64,000 nt of DNA from Roseibium polysiphoniae (GTDB taxonomy: Bacteria; Pseudomonadota; Alphaproteobacteria; Rhizobiales; Stappiaceae), in NCBI RefSeq assembly GCF_014842925.1, contig NZ_JACYXJ010000005.1, positions 248,001 through 312,000 on the forward strand. Reading direction: 5' to 3'. Of the stretch, positions 1 through 7,421 are shown one piece after another. Every line of letters begins with the position of its first letter. Position 1 is the first letter of the stretch. The notes beneath the pieces are model-generated. The model ran no database searches. It saw only the letters and a program-made list of their open reading frames with translations, and was not told the DNA's origin. The translations under genes and the position numbers were made by a program.

Positions 1-209
1 CGGACTGGCTGTTCCCCACATCGGAAAGCCGCGCGGTGGTCAAGGCACTCAATGCCGCAGCCGCCAACGTATCCTTCGTCGAAATCGACAGCGACAGGGG
101 CCACGATGCCTTCCTGCTCGATGTCCCGGAGATGTTCTCGACCATTCGCGGCTTCATCACCGGTGCAGCCAACGCGCGTGGCATTCCGGCGCCCGGAGGA
201 AGTGACTGA
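1..209 (+). CDS. metX: Homoserine O-acetyltransferase, C-terminal end (partial)
   Basis: Only the last ~68 codons are in the window, reading in frame from base 3 to TGA at 207-209. The peptide begins [10 protein letters not shown] and carries GHDAFLL, which match the C-terminal part of MetX/Met2 alpha/beta-hydrolases; the His of GHDAF is the catalytic histidine in that family. MetX activates homoserine in the first committed step of methionine synthesis. The metW start follows one base after the stop, so the two are almost certainly co-transcribed. MetX-MetW adjacency is the usual arrangement in proteobacteria. Acetyl versus succinyl specificity cannot be judged from this fragment. Confidence 0.85.
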   Translation, partial: DWLFPTSESRAVVKALNAAAANVSFVEIDSDRGHDAFLLDVPEMFSTIRGFITGAANARGIPAPGGSD

Positions 210-210
210 C

Positions 211-846
211 ATGACAAGCGTCGACGCCAAGATCAACGACCTTCCTGTGCGCGGTGACCACCGGGTTGTCGCAAATCTCGTGCCCCAAGGCGCGCGCGTC
301 CTGGATATCGGCTCCAGCGACGGCACTCTTTTGATGCTGCTTGCCAAGGAGTGTGGCGTGGACGGCCGGGGGATCGAACTCTCTCAGGACGGCGTGAACA
401 AGTGCGTCGCCCGAGGCCTTTCCGTGATCCAGGGCGACGCGGATACCGATCTGGCCGACTATCCAGACAAGTCCTTTGATGTCGTGGTGATGAGCCAGAC
501 CCTTCAGGCGACCCGGGATCCGAAGGGCGTCATGGACGAACTGCTGCGCATCGGCCACCAGGTGATCATTTCGATCCCCAATTTCGCCCATTGGCGCAAC
601 CGCCTGCAGCTTTTGTTCCGGGGCCGCATGCCGGTGACCAAATACCTGCCCTACGAGTGGTACGATACGCCGAACATTCACTTCTGCTCGCTGCGCGACT
701 TCGTCGAACTGTGCAAGGAACTGGATGCAACGGTCGAAAAGGCCGTCGCACTGAGCGGCAGGGGCAATGAAATCCCGGTTGCTGCGCCTTGGTGGGTCTG
801 GAACATCATCGCCGAGCAGGCGGTTTTCCAACTGCGGCGCCCCTAA
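211..846 (+). CDS. metW: Methionine biosynthesis protein MetW
   Basis: A 211-residue class I SAM-methyltransferase-like protein. The glycine-rich motif VLDIGSSDGTLL lies near residue 30, followed by GRGIELSQDGVNKC, and the conserved block GRMPVTKYLPYEWYDTPNIH is typical of MetW. MetW is required for full activity of the homoserine acyltransferase MetX in several bacteria and is encoded next to it, as here. The reading frame is open further upstream, but the ATG at 211 directly follows the metX stop and gives the family's usual N-terminus. The TAA at 844-846 interlocks with the stop of the convergent gene in the four bases CTAA. Confidence 0.9.
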   Translation: MTSVDAKINDLPVRGDHRVVANLVPQGARVLDIGSSDGTLLMLLAKECGVDGRGIELSQDGVNKCVARGLSVIQGDADTDLADYPDKSFDVVVMSQTLQATRDPKGVMDELLRIGHQVIISIPNFAHWRNRLQLLFRGRMPVTKYLPYEWYDTPNIHFCSLRDFVELCKELDATVEKAVALSGRGNEIPVAAPWWVWNIIAEQAVFQLRRP

Positions 847-1622
847 GTCTCAGGTTGGGTCACTGCGCTTGAGCGCCGCACAGGCTTCAGTCCGGCAGCG
901 GCTCCCTCCGGAACAAAGACCGGCTTCAGCACACGGAGAGCGCTTCGGGTGCCCTCGACCGGGAGGCCGCGGAAGACCTTCTTCTCCGCCTCCATGATCA
1001 ACAAGCCGCCAAATGCCGGCCACATCCGGCGACCAATTCCTTCCCAGGTACGCGCCGAGCGCAGAACAAACCGCGCTCTGGTGGGGGGAAGGAAAAGCGC
1101 CTCGTCCTGGGCTGCCACATCAAACTGGCAACTGCGCAGGAGGCCCTTCAACTGACCTCTTGAATAGGGCCTGCCATAGCCAAAAGGCGACAGCTCCGAC
1201 TGGGACCACAATCCACGCCGGTTCGGAACGATTGCGATCATCCGCCCACCTGGCGCCAAAACCCGCCAGGCCTCACGCAGGATGGCAGAAGGATCGGCCG
1301 CATGATCAAGCGCATGGACCGCCAAAACCCGGTCAAAAAACGCATCGGATACGGGAAGCCTGCCATCCTCCACGAGGACCGCCGCATTATCGGCCTCGCG
1401 AGGCCATCCAACAGCACCCTGTTGTGCGGGCATGGCTGCGATACACCGTTCCGCACTCCCCAGATACGGCCGCATGAAGGGTCCAGCATAGCCAATCCCG
1501 AGCAGGCTTTGCCCTTCAAGGCTCGGCCAGAGCGCACGGATCCTGCCACCAATCAAAACCCGCAGCAGCCGGCCCATGGGCAGATCATAGAAAGTCCTCA
1601 GATCGGCAACGTCGAGATACAT
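843..1622 (-). CDS. SAM-dependent methyltransferase (class I, function unknown)
   Basis: A 259-residue protein with a Methyltransf_11-type fold. LLGIGYAGPF sits at the motif I position, AFFDRVLAVHALDHAADP at the motif II/III region, and REAWRVLAPGGRMIAIVPNRRG is the typical post-motif strand and loop. The substrate is unknown; the N-terminal block YDLPMGRLLRVLIGGRIR recurs in alphaproteobacterial relatives. I chose the ATG at 1622, where family-like sequence begins, although the frame continues upstream. It is divergent from gloB (starts 1751), and the 128-base gap should hold both promoters. Methyltransferase beside gloB is an arrangement I recognise from related genomes, which is inference. 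Confidence 0.75.
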   Translation of the reverse strand: MYLDVADLRTFYDLPMGRLLRVLIGGRIRALWPSLEGQSLLGIGYAGPFMRPYLGSAERCIAAMPAQQGAVGWPREADNAAVLVEDGRLPVSDAFFDRVLAVHALDHAADPSAILREAWRVLAPGGRMIAIVPNRRGLWSQSELSPFGYGRPYSRGQLKGLLRSCQFDVAAQDEALFLPPTRARFVLRSARTWEGIGRRMWPAFGGLLIMEAEKKVFRGLPVEGTRSALRVLKPVFVPEGAAAGLKPVRRSSAVTQPET

Positions 1623-1750
1623 GGTCCGCTCATCTAAAACTGGCGCGATTGAACCTTGATCCGGCCCATTTCGCAAGGACCAACCCTTGTCCCGGACGAA
1701 TGGCTTTGCCACGTTAGGGCCACGCGACCTGCAACCGGAGTACCCCAGGA

Positions 1751-2539
1751 ATGTCCACGTCCGCCACGCCACAAGTCGAGATCCGCCAGTTTCCATGCCT
1801 TTCCGACAATTTCGGCGTGTTGATCCATGATCCAGAAAGCGGAACCACCATCGCCATCGACGTACCGGATGCCGCTCCCTATCTGGCAGTCCTCGATGAG
1901 ACCGGATGGAAACTCTCCCATATCCTGATCACGCATCATCATTGGGATCATGTTCAGGGTCTGTCGGCGTTGAAGGAAAAGACCGATGCCCATGTCATCG
2001 GCCCTGAACGATCGCGCCAGAAGATCAGCGGCATGGATGCGACCGTCGAAGATGGCGACAAGGTTCTGACCGGCCCGTTTGAAGCACTGGCGATGTCAAC
2101 GCCCGGCCACACGCTCGATCAGATCTCCTGGTACTATCCGGCGCTCAAGTTTGCACACACCGGTGACACACTGTTTTCCCTCGGTTGCGGACGCCTTTTT
2201 GAGGGCGATGCAGAAATGATGTGGGCCTCGCTCGACAAACTGAAGCGGATCCTGCCGAAGGACACAGTCATCTACTGCGGTCATGAATACACTCAGTCGA
2301 ACGCCAAATTCGCTCTGACGATCGATCCCGATAACACCGACCTCCTAGACCGCGCCAAAGAGGTCGAGGCCCTGCGCGCCGATGGCAAGCCCACATTGCC
2401 GACCACGATGGCGCAGGAACTGGCAACCAACCCCTTCCTGCGGGCGGATGAGCCTTCCGTCAAAGCAGCTCTCGGCATGGCCGATGCTTCCGACGCTGCC
2501 GTCTTCGCCGAAATCCGCACGCGCAAGGACAACGCATGA
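1751..2539 (+). CDS. gloB: Hydroxyacylglutathione hydrolase (glyoxalase II)
   Basis: A 262-residue metallo-beta-lactamase-fold enzyme that hydrolyses S-D-lactoylglutathione to D-lactate and glutathione, the second step of methylglyoxal detoxification in the cytosol. The dinuclear metal motif THHHWDH is at residues 61-67. Further metal ligands are in STPGHTLDQ, HTGDTLFSLGCGRLFEG and the C-terminal IYCGHEYTQSNAKFA block, all diagnostic of glyoxalase II. The length matches the family. AGGA lies immediately before the ATG, a short spacing. It is divergent from the methyltransferase gene. Confidence 0.93.
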   Translation: MSTSATPQVEIRQFPCLSDNFGVLIHDPESGTTIAIDVPDAAPYLAVLDETGWKLSHILITHHHWDHVQGLSALKEKTDAHVIGPERSRQKISGMDATVEDGDKVLTGPFEALAMSTPGHTLDQISWYYPALKFAHTGDTLFSLGCGRLFEGDAEMMWASLDKLKRILPKDTVIYCGHEYTQSNAKFALTIDPDNTDLLDRAKEVEALRADGKPTLPTTMAQELATNPFLRADEPSVKAALGMADASDAAVFAEIRTRKDNA

Positions 2540-2559
2540 GATCCGCCAAAATTCACGGG

Positions 2560-2577
2560 TGACCTTTCGAAAGGTCA
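2560..2577. promoter_or_regulatory. 18-bp perfect palindrome, candidate operator
   Basis: TGACCTTTCGAAAGGTCA is identical to its reverse complement over all 18 bases. It lies 20 bases after the gloB stop and about 50 bases before the ATG of the small gene at 2627. A dimeric repressor site or a small RNA hairpin is possible; no T-run follows, so an intrinsic terminator is unlikely. The regulator is unknown. Confidence 0.5.
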
Positions 2578-2626
2578 AATCCGTTCCCATATGAAAAGCC
2601 TCGCCATCAGAAAGGGGCATTTTGTG

Positions 2627-2833
2627 ATGACGGACCCGAAACCTTGTGCGCACGAGGCGCGTACAGCTGAACAACGAGCGCAAGCGGTGGTTCACCGCAT
2701 TCTCATGCAGGCTGAGCCTATTCCGGCCCAGCAGGGCGGAGGCCACAAGCTCGACACCTTGACACTTCATGCGGAAGTGCTGGGCGCCTTGCGTGAAACA
2801 ATTGATGATCTGGTGCAGACGTCCGCAAATTAG
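2627..2833 (+). CDS. Small hypothetical protein (68 aa)
   Basis: I do not recognise this protein. The ATG at 2627 is preceded by GAAAGGGG at a good ribosome-binding distance; an in-frame ATG at 2591 has no visible Shine-Dalgarno. The product is soluble and mostly helical by composition. A central QGGGHKLDTLTLHAEVL stretch resembles a turn followed by a helix, and the C-terminus ends in LRETIDDLVQTSAN. It has one Cys near the N-terminus and no signal peptide or membrane segment. It sits alone between gloB and the cupin gene, downstream of a perfect palindrome that may control it. Confidence 0.55.
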   Translation: MTDPKPCAHEARTAEQRAQAVVHRILMQAEPIPAQQGGGHKLDTLTLHAEVLGALRETIDDLVQTSAN

Positions 2834-2927
2834 GCTGAAACCCTTCGGCTCAAGGAATTTCAGAAGACTTTCGTGCCGGCCCGCGACCCGTTAGTGTTGC
2901 GGTCCCGCCACGATAAAGAGCCTGGAA

Positions 2928-3371
2928 ATGCCCGACACCACATCCCTGTCTGCCGACGAAATCGTCAAGTTCCTCAACATGCAACCGCATCCCGAAGGTG
3001 GCTTCTACGTTGAGACCTTCCGCGATGAGATCACGGACGAAACGGGACGCGCAGCCTCAACAACGATCTATTTCCTGCTGCCGGAGGGCGTGACGTCGCA
3101 CTGGCACAAGGTAGATGCGGTCGAGACCTGGCACTGGTACGCAGGCAGTCCGCTGGAGCTTTCCATCAGCCCCGACGGCAGAACGGTCGAAAAAAGCATT
3201 CTCGGCAACAATCTGATCACGGGCGAACGCCCTCAGGGCATCGTGCCAGGCGACGGCTGGCAACAAGCCCGCTCACTCGGAGCCTGGACCCTCGTCGGCT
3301 GTACCGTCGCCCCGGGTTTTCAGTTTGAGGGATTTGAAATGGCGCCGGAAGGCTGGGAACCAGGACAGTAG
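2928..3371 (+). CDS. Cupin-like protein, DUF985 family
   Basis: A 147-residue single-domain protein. LNMQPHPEGGFYVETFRD at the N-terminus and TIYFLLPEGVTSHWHKVDAVETWHWYAG are the hallmarks of the DUF985 family (RmlC-like cupins such as yeast Yml079w). The C-terminal VPGDGWQQARSLGAWTLVGCTVAPGFQFEGFEMA completes the jelly roll. Structures in the family show a cupin pocket but no agreed reaction, so the substrate is unknown. Two His near HWHK could coordinate a metal. It stands alone, convergent with the DUF2182 gene. Confidence 0.82.
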   Translation: MPDTTSLSADEIVKFLNMQPHPEGGFYVETFRDEITDETGRAASTTIYFLLPEGVTSHWHKVDAVETWHWYAGSPLELSISPDGRTVEKSILGNNLITGERPQGIVPGDGWQQARSLGAWTLVGCTVAPGFQFEGFEMAPEGWEPGQ

Positions 3372-3399
3372 GGCCAACTGTTGTCCGCTCCTGCCAGCG

Positions 3400-4149
3400 T
3401 CATGTTCCAACCCCACACCAGAGCCCCAGTGCAATCAGACCTGCGCCAGAAATCCGGTCAAACATCCCTGGATTCGGCAGGTTACGTTCGACGCAGACGA
3501 AAAGAGTCAGTCCCAGCATCCAGACCAGGTTCATGCTCCCGCCGGCAAAGAACAACAGCATCAACGGCGCTGAGCTGATCACGCAGGATCTGCCGTACGT
3601 CAGACCCGCCTGAAGCGAAACCGTCGCGACCTTGCATGCGCTTCGATATTTCTCATGAGCCGGCAACATCTGATAGACGCCAGCGCCAACGAGTAGAACA
3701 CAAGAAAGCTCGGCGGACAGGCTCCACATCATGAAAGCATGAACCAGTCCGGCACGTTCCAGGGTCCATTGCAGGCCTGTCGCGATCACTGCGAACCCGA
3801 GCCAGACCAGGGAATAACCCAAGAGGAAAGCCAGGGTTTGCCGGACACCAGAGGTCCGACGGTCGCGATAGAACGCGATCGCAATCGGCAAGAGCATCAT
3901 GGCCAGCATCATGCCCCACCACATGCCCACCATCTGAACCACATAGACCTGCGTCCACATGTGTTCCATCGGCTCCATTGAGGACACCGGCGGAATGTTG
4001 AGGCGGGTCATTGCCCAGACGTACATTCCCGTCCCGCTGCCGTTCAGAACAAAGGCCCAGCAGGCAAAGGCAAGACTGGCGACAAGCAGAACAGGTAAAA
4101 GGCTGGCCACCGCTGTTCGCGGCGGCCGCAGGTTCTCAATACTTGTCAT
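3400..4149 (-). CDS. DUF2182 integral membrane protein (predicted metal-binding)
   Basis: A 249-residue polytopic membrane protein. The block MYVWAMTRLNIPPVSSMEPMEHMWTQVYVVQMVGMWWGMMLAMMLLP, read in pieces, is the Met/Trp-rich signature of DUF2182, annotated elsewhere as predicted metal-binding membrane protein. Several hydrophobic helices follow, with MLLFFAGGSMNLVWMLGLTLFV near the C-terminus. No biochemical role is established. I place the start at the ATG at 4149, which overlaps the end of the upstream DUF899 gene by 14 bases and suggests translational coupling. It is the last gene of the HxlR/GST/DUF899/DUF2182 run. Confidence 0.75.
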   Translation of the reverse strand: MTSIENLRPPRTAVASLLPVLLVASLAFACWAFVLNGSGTGMYVWAMTRLNIPPVSSMEPMEHMWTQVYVVQMVGMWWGMMLAMMLLPIAIAFYRDRRTSGVRQTLAFLLGYSLVWLGFAVIATGLQWTLERAGLVHAFMMWSLSAELSCVLLVGAGVYQMLPAHEKYRSACKVATVSLQAGLTYGRSCVISSAPLMLLFFAGGSMNLVWMLGLTLFVCVERNLPNPGMFDRISGAGLIALGLWCGVGT

Positions 4150-4837
4150 GATGACGAAGCCAGGCCATCGGGTTGCCTTCACTCGGTTCATTGCGACCCT
4201 TTGGCGTCAGATCGATATAGGCATAGGCAGCGTTCGTCGCATCGAGGCCGCGCCCGTAGGTGGAATAGGTGTGATAGACAACGCCATCCTCGTCCTTGGC
4301 AAAGACGCTGGTTCCATGCATTTCATCCATGAAGGCATCCGGCATCAGACCGAAATTATAGGCCCGTGACAGGTCTTTCGGCCGTCCCTCGTCAAAACCG
4401 ACATCAAGGTCGTGGTTGAAGCTGTTCTCGCTTGAGGACACCCAGTCAAAATTCCATCCCATGCGCTTTTTGAAGGCCAAAAGCCGGGCAAGCGGCGCCG
4501 AGGAAATTGCGGTAAAGGCAATATCCCGCGCAGCCAGATGAGGGGCGAGTCCCTCGCAGGAATCGGCCCAGAACGAACAGCTCTTGCAACCTTCCTCCCA
4601 GTCTCGGCCAAACATGAAGTGATAGACGATCAGCTGCGAGCGCTGCCCGAACAGCTGAGAAAGGCTCCTTGGCCCATCTTCAGTCTCAAAGACGTAATCC
4701 TTCTCGACCTTCACCCACGGCAGATCGCGGCGCGCCGCGGAAACTTCGTCTTTCAGTTTGGTAAGGGCTCTTTCTCGGTCCAAAAGCACAAGTCGCGCTT
4801 TCAGCCAGTCTTCGCGTGTTGCGATGTTCGTTTGCAT
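4136..4837 (-). CDS. DUF899 thioredoxin-like protein
   Basis: A 233-residue protein of the DUF899 family, which has a thioredoxin-like fold. It begins with a basic helical segment, then LPWVKVEKDYVFETEDGPRSL, then LIVYHFMFGRDWEEGCKSCSFWADSC, where the CxxC pair occupies the redox-site position. SSENSFNHDLDVGF and TYGRGLDATNAAYAYIDLTP are also family landmarks. The enzymatic role is unproven; an extradiol-dioxygenase-like annotation is sometimes attached to the family. It lies 23 bases downstream of the GST-like gene and overlaps the DUF2182 gene, so the three probably form one transcript controlled by the HxlR protein. Confidence 0.82.
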   Translation of the reverse strand: MQTNIATREDWLKARLVLLDRERALTKLKDEVSAARRDLPWVKVEKDYVFETEDGPRSLSQLFGQRSQLIVYHFMFGRDWEEGCKSCSFWADSCEGLAPHLAARDIAFTAISSAPLARLLAFKKRMGWNFDWVSSSENSFNHDLDVGFDEGRPKDLSRAYNFGLMPDAFMDEMHGTSVFAKDEDGVVYHTYSTYGRGLDATNAAYAYIDLTPKGRNEPSEGNPMAWLRHHDKY

Positions 4838-4860
4838 GAGTTCATTTTCTCCAGGTCAGA

Positions 4861-5571
4861 TCAGGCGGATTTGGACAGGGGTTTAGGCGCTTCGTCCCAA
4901 TGACCGGGCAAAGTCGAAACAACGTTCGGCATGGCGTTCAAGCTGTCTTTCCAGGCCGCGGTAAGCGGATAGAGTTCGGGCGGATAACCAAAGCCCAAGG
5001 CAGACATAAGCGCATGCTTGGTCTCGATGCCGCGCTGAACCAGTCTGATTTCCGGAAAGGCGATTGCATCGGCAGCGCTTGGCGTTTCGCCAGCCAGAAA
5101 GGAACGCCCGTCGCCAAGCAGCTCTTCCAGATAGGCACATTCCGCGTGCATGAGATCCGCAGCCATTTCGAAGCCCTTGAAGGCATCGCTGTCTCGATCA
5201 GGAACACTGCCGTCTGACGTAAACACGCGAGAGAGCAGCTCATTAGCCGCATGGCGCAGGTAGTCATTGCACTCCATCGCGATCTGCCAGATCTTCGCGG
5301 CTTCCTCCGGGGTCTCACCAAACAGCGGATGTTCAGGGTGGGCCCGATCGAGCCAGGCAAGTATGGCAACGGAGTCGCGAAGGATGGTGTCGCCGTCGCG
5401 TAGAACTGGAACCGTGGCACGCGGGTTCAGCGCCAGAAAGTCTGGTTTTTGATGATCTTTTTCCGCAAGGCTAAGTGTTCGGACCTCGGCATCAAGCCCC
5501 TTGAAGGCAAGACCCAGCAGCACCCGCCAGCCCCGTGGAGCGCCACTGATGTTGTAAAGGGTTGGTCGCAT
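4861..5571 (-). CDS. Glutathione S-transferase family protein
   Basis: A 236-residue protein. The N-terminal thioredoxin-like domain starts TLYNISGAPRGWRVLLGLAFKGL and contains NPRATVPVLRDGDTILRDSVAILAWLD, which matches the GST cis-Pro and glutathione-binding loop. The helical C-terminal domain includes RSFLAGETPSAADAIAFPEI, the usual GST_C motif. The SGAPRGWRV active-site loop has Ser rather than the Cys of omega-type enzymes. The ATG at 5571 has AGGAGA upstream. It is the first structural gene after the HxlR-type regulator, 92 bases downstream of it, with a candidate regulator site in between. The substrate is unknown. Confidence 0.8.
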   Translation of the reverse strand: MRPTLYNISGAPRGWRVLLGLAFKGLDAEVRTLSLAEKDHQKPDFLALNPRATVPVLRDGDTILRDSVAILAWLDRAHPEHPLFGETPEEAAKIWQIAMECNDYLRHAANELLSRVFTSDGSVPDRDSDAFKGFEMAADLMHAECAYLEELLGDGRSFLAGETPSAADAIAFPEIRLVQRGIETKHALMSALGFGYPPELYPLTAAWKDSLNAMPNVVSTLPGHWDEAPKPLSKSA

Positions 5572-5656
5572 CACAAGTCTCCTGTTTGACAACAGGAAAA
5601 TGGGCAGCAAAACAACGATTTAACAAGTAGGCAATAAAAACGTATAGAGTACTGAA

Positions 5657-5668
5657 AATAATACTATT
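5657..5668. promoter_or_regulatory. Candidate HxlR-type operator upstream of the GST-like gene
   Basis: AATAATACTATT has the symmetric form AATA-N4-TATT and lies about 85 bases before the GST start, overlapping the last codons of the regulator gene. Its minus-strand context CAATAGTATTATTTT matches CAATACTAATATTTT at 6031-6045 at 13 of 15 positions. The surrounding stretch is markedly AT-rich. Assignment to the HxlR protein is inference. Confidence 0.45.
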
Positions 5669-6020
5669 GCTGTAAATAAACGACTTTTTCGTCTGAATTT
5701 GTTTCGCGCCGATCCACCCACCACTGGTGCATCGTCTCAAACATGGTCTTCAAGGCCAGGGCATCTTCGGTGGCAGAATATTCGACCCGAGGCGGCACTT
5801 CGGCAAAGGCCTTCCGTTCGACCAACCCGTCGTCTTCGAGCGCACGGAGCTGCTTGGTCAGCATCGTCTGGGTGATTCCATCGAGTTCCCGCTGCAATTC
5901 GCCGAACCGTTTGGTTCCCAGAAAGATCAGGATCTGGAGGATCGACAGTTTCCATTTGCCACCAATCATGGAGAAAATGACTGGAGCGGGGCAGGGAACG
6001 CCTTCGGGTTTGTCAGTCAT
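5664..6020 (-). CDS. HxlR family winged-helix transcriptional regulator
   Basis: A 118-residue protein covering the whole HxlR domain: CPAPVIFSMIGGKWKLSILQIL at the N-terminus, RFGELQRELDGITQTMLTKQLRALEDDGLVER as recognition helix and wing, and PPRVEYSATEDALALKTM as dimer region. It has a single Cys at residue 10, the position used for thiol sensing in members such as YodB and HypR. It lies directly upstream of the GST-like, DUF899 and DUF2182 genes on the same strand, suggesting it senses thiol-reactive compounds and controls that run. An AATA-N4-TATT site lies 12 bases upstream of its own start, consistent with autoregulation. Confidence 0.85.
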   Translation of the reverse strand: MTDKPEGVPCPAPVIFSMIGGKWKLSILQILIFLGTKRFGELQRELDGITQTMLTKQLRALEDDGLVERKAFAEVPPRVEYSATEDALALKTMFETMHQWWVDRRETNSDEKVVYLQQ

Positions 6021-6031
6021 GAGCTGGATCC

Positions 6032-6043
6032 AATACTAATATT
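6032..6043. promoter_or_regulatory. Candidate HxlR-type operator upstream of its own gene
   Basis: AATACTAATATT, again AATA-N4-TATT, lies 12 bases upstream of the regulator's ATG (6020, minus strand). It is paired with the similar site at 5657-5668. A position overlapping the promoter or leader would suit autorepression. The link to the HxlR protein is inferred from location and resemblance. Confidence 0.45.
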
Positions 6044-6122
6044 TTGAGAGCAGCAGCGGATTTTATCCTAGCCATCAAAAAAGCAGAAACAAAACCCGAT
6101 CAGTTGGGACCTGGACGGGGAG

Positions 6123-7376
6123 CTACGCCAAACCTGCAATTGCAGATGCAAAGTCTTTGGCGGAGAAAGGCTCCAGATCCTCAACGCCTTCTCCGACACC
6201 GATGAAATGCACCGGCAGCTGGTTCTTTGCAGCAATGGCGACGAGGATGCCGCCGCGGGCGGTGCCGTCGAGTTTGGTCATCACAAGGCCCGTCACACCG
6301 GCCACCTTTCCGAAGATCTCGACCTGGTTGAGCGCGTTCTGGCCCGTGGTCGCATCCAGCGTCAGGATGACGTCATGCGGAGCGTCCGGATCGAGCTTCT
6401 TGATGACGCGGATGACCTTTTCCAGCTCATCCATCAACTCGGTTTTGTTTTGAAGCCGACCGGCGGTGTCGATCAGAAGAACGTCGACGCCCTTTTCCTT
6501 GGCAGCTTTCATGGCGTCAAACGCCAGACCCGCAGCATCAGCGCCTGTGTCACCCGCAACAACCTCGGCGCCCGTGCGCTGGCCCCAGATCTTCAGCTGC
6601 TCAACTGCGGCTGCACGGAAGGTGTCACCGGCCGCCAGCATCACGGTCTTGCCTTCAGAAGCAAGCTTCTGGGAGAGCTTGCCGATTGTGGTGGTCTTGC
6701 CGGTGCCGTTTACGCCAACCATAAGCACCACATGCGGAGACTTCCCGCGGTTGAGATCAAGCGGTCGAGCTACCGGTTCCAGAACCTTCTCGACTTCCTC
6801 CGACAAGATCGCGCGGACTTCCTCAGGCTCGATTTCCTTGTCGTAGCGTCCTTCTGACAACCTCTCGGTGATGGCCATGGCCGTATCGACGCCAAGATCC
6901 GCCTGGATCAGGATATCCTCCAGCTCCTCAAGCATCGTCGCATCAAGCTTGCGCTTGGTGAAGATGGACGAGATGCCATCGGTCAGGGCAGAGGATGAAC
7001 GCGAAAGACCCTGCTTCAGCTTCTGGAACCAGGACCGCTTCGGCTCAGCCGCCGTGTCAGTCGAGACTTGCGCAGGGACCGGATCTTGAAAGACCGGGGC
7101 CAAGGCAAGGTCAGGGCCTTCTCCGGCAACCAGAACGTCCGGAACCGGGCTCATATCCGCGACCGGATGAACCACCGTTTCCGTGTCCTCAAACGTTGTA
7201 TCGTCGGGCTCAGCAACAGGTTCCGGCACAGCCGGGGTTTCGACCTCAGGCTCGCTGGCAACGTCAGCAAGCTCATCTGGCTCACCCTGAGACGTTGCTG
7301 TCTCTTGCCGGATATCCGGCTGGTCGTCCTTGCCGCCAAACAACCGCCCAAGAAACCCGCGCTTTTTCTCGCTCAT
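6123..7376 (-). CDS. ftsY: Signal recognition particle receptor FtsY
   Basis: A 417-residue SRP receptor GTPase that docks ribosome-SRP complexes at the inner membrane. Residues 1 to about 110 are an acidic, low-complexity A-region rich in Glu, Pro and Val, as is usual for FtsY. The NG domain follows with LKQGLSRSSSALTDG, then GVNGTGKTTTIGKL (G1), DTFRAAA, DTAGR (G3), TKLDGTARGG (G4) and GVGEGVEDLEPF at the C-terminus. AAGGCGAG precedes the ATG. It is the last gene of the dapF-mtaB-ftsY run, 45 bases after mtaB. Confidence 0.97.
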   Translation of the reverse strand: MSEKKRGFLGRLFGGKDDQPDIRQETATSQGEPDELADVASEPEVETPAVPEPVAEPDDTTFEDTETVVHPVADMSPVPDVLVAGEGPDLALAPVFQDPVPAQVSTDTAAEPKRSWFQKLKQGLSRSSSALTDGISSIFTKRKLDATMLEELEDILIQADLGVDTAMAITERLSEGRYDKEIEPEEVRAILSEEVEKVLEPVARPLDLNRGKSPHVVLMVGVNGTGKTTTIGKLSQKLASEGKTVMLAAGDTFRAAAVEQLKIWGQRTGAEVVAGDTGADAAGLAFDAMKAAKEKGVDVLLIDTAGRLQNKTELMDELEKVIRVIKKLDPDAPHDVILTLDATTGQNALNQVEIFGKVAGVTGLVMTKLDGTARGGILVAIAAKNQLPVHFIGVGEGVEDLEPFSAKDFASAIAGLA

Positions 7377-7421
7377 GAACTCGCCTTGATGGATCTGTGT
7401 GAAGGGGAAACCGGCGTGATG

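Noticed and set aside
157-831. Long open frame antisense to metW
   Set aside because: It mirrors metW codons, has no domain, and overlaps a clearly recognised gene fully.
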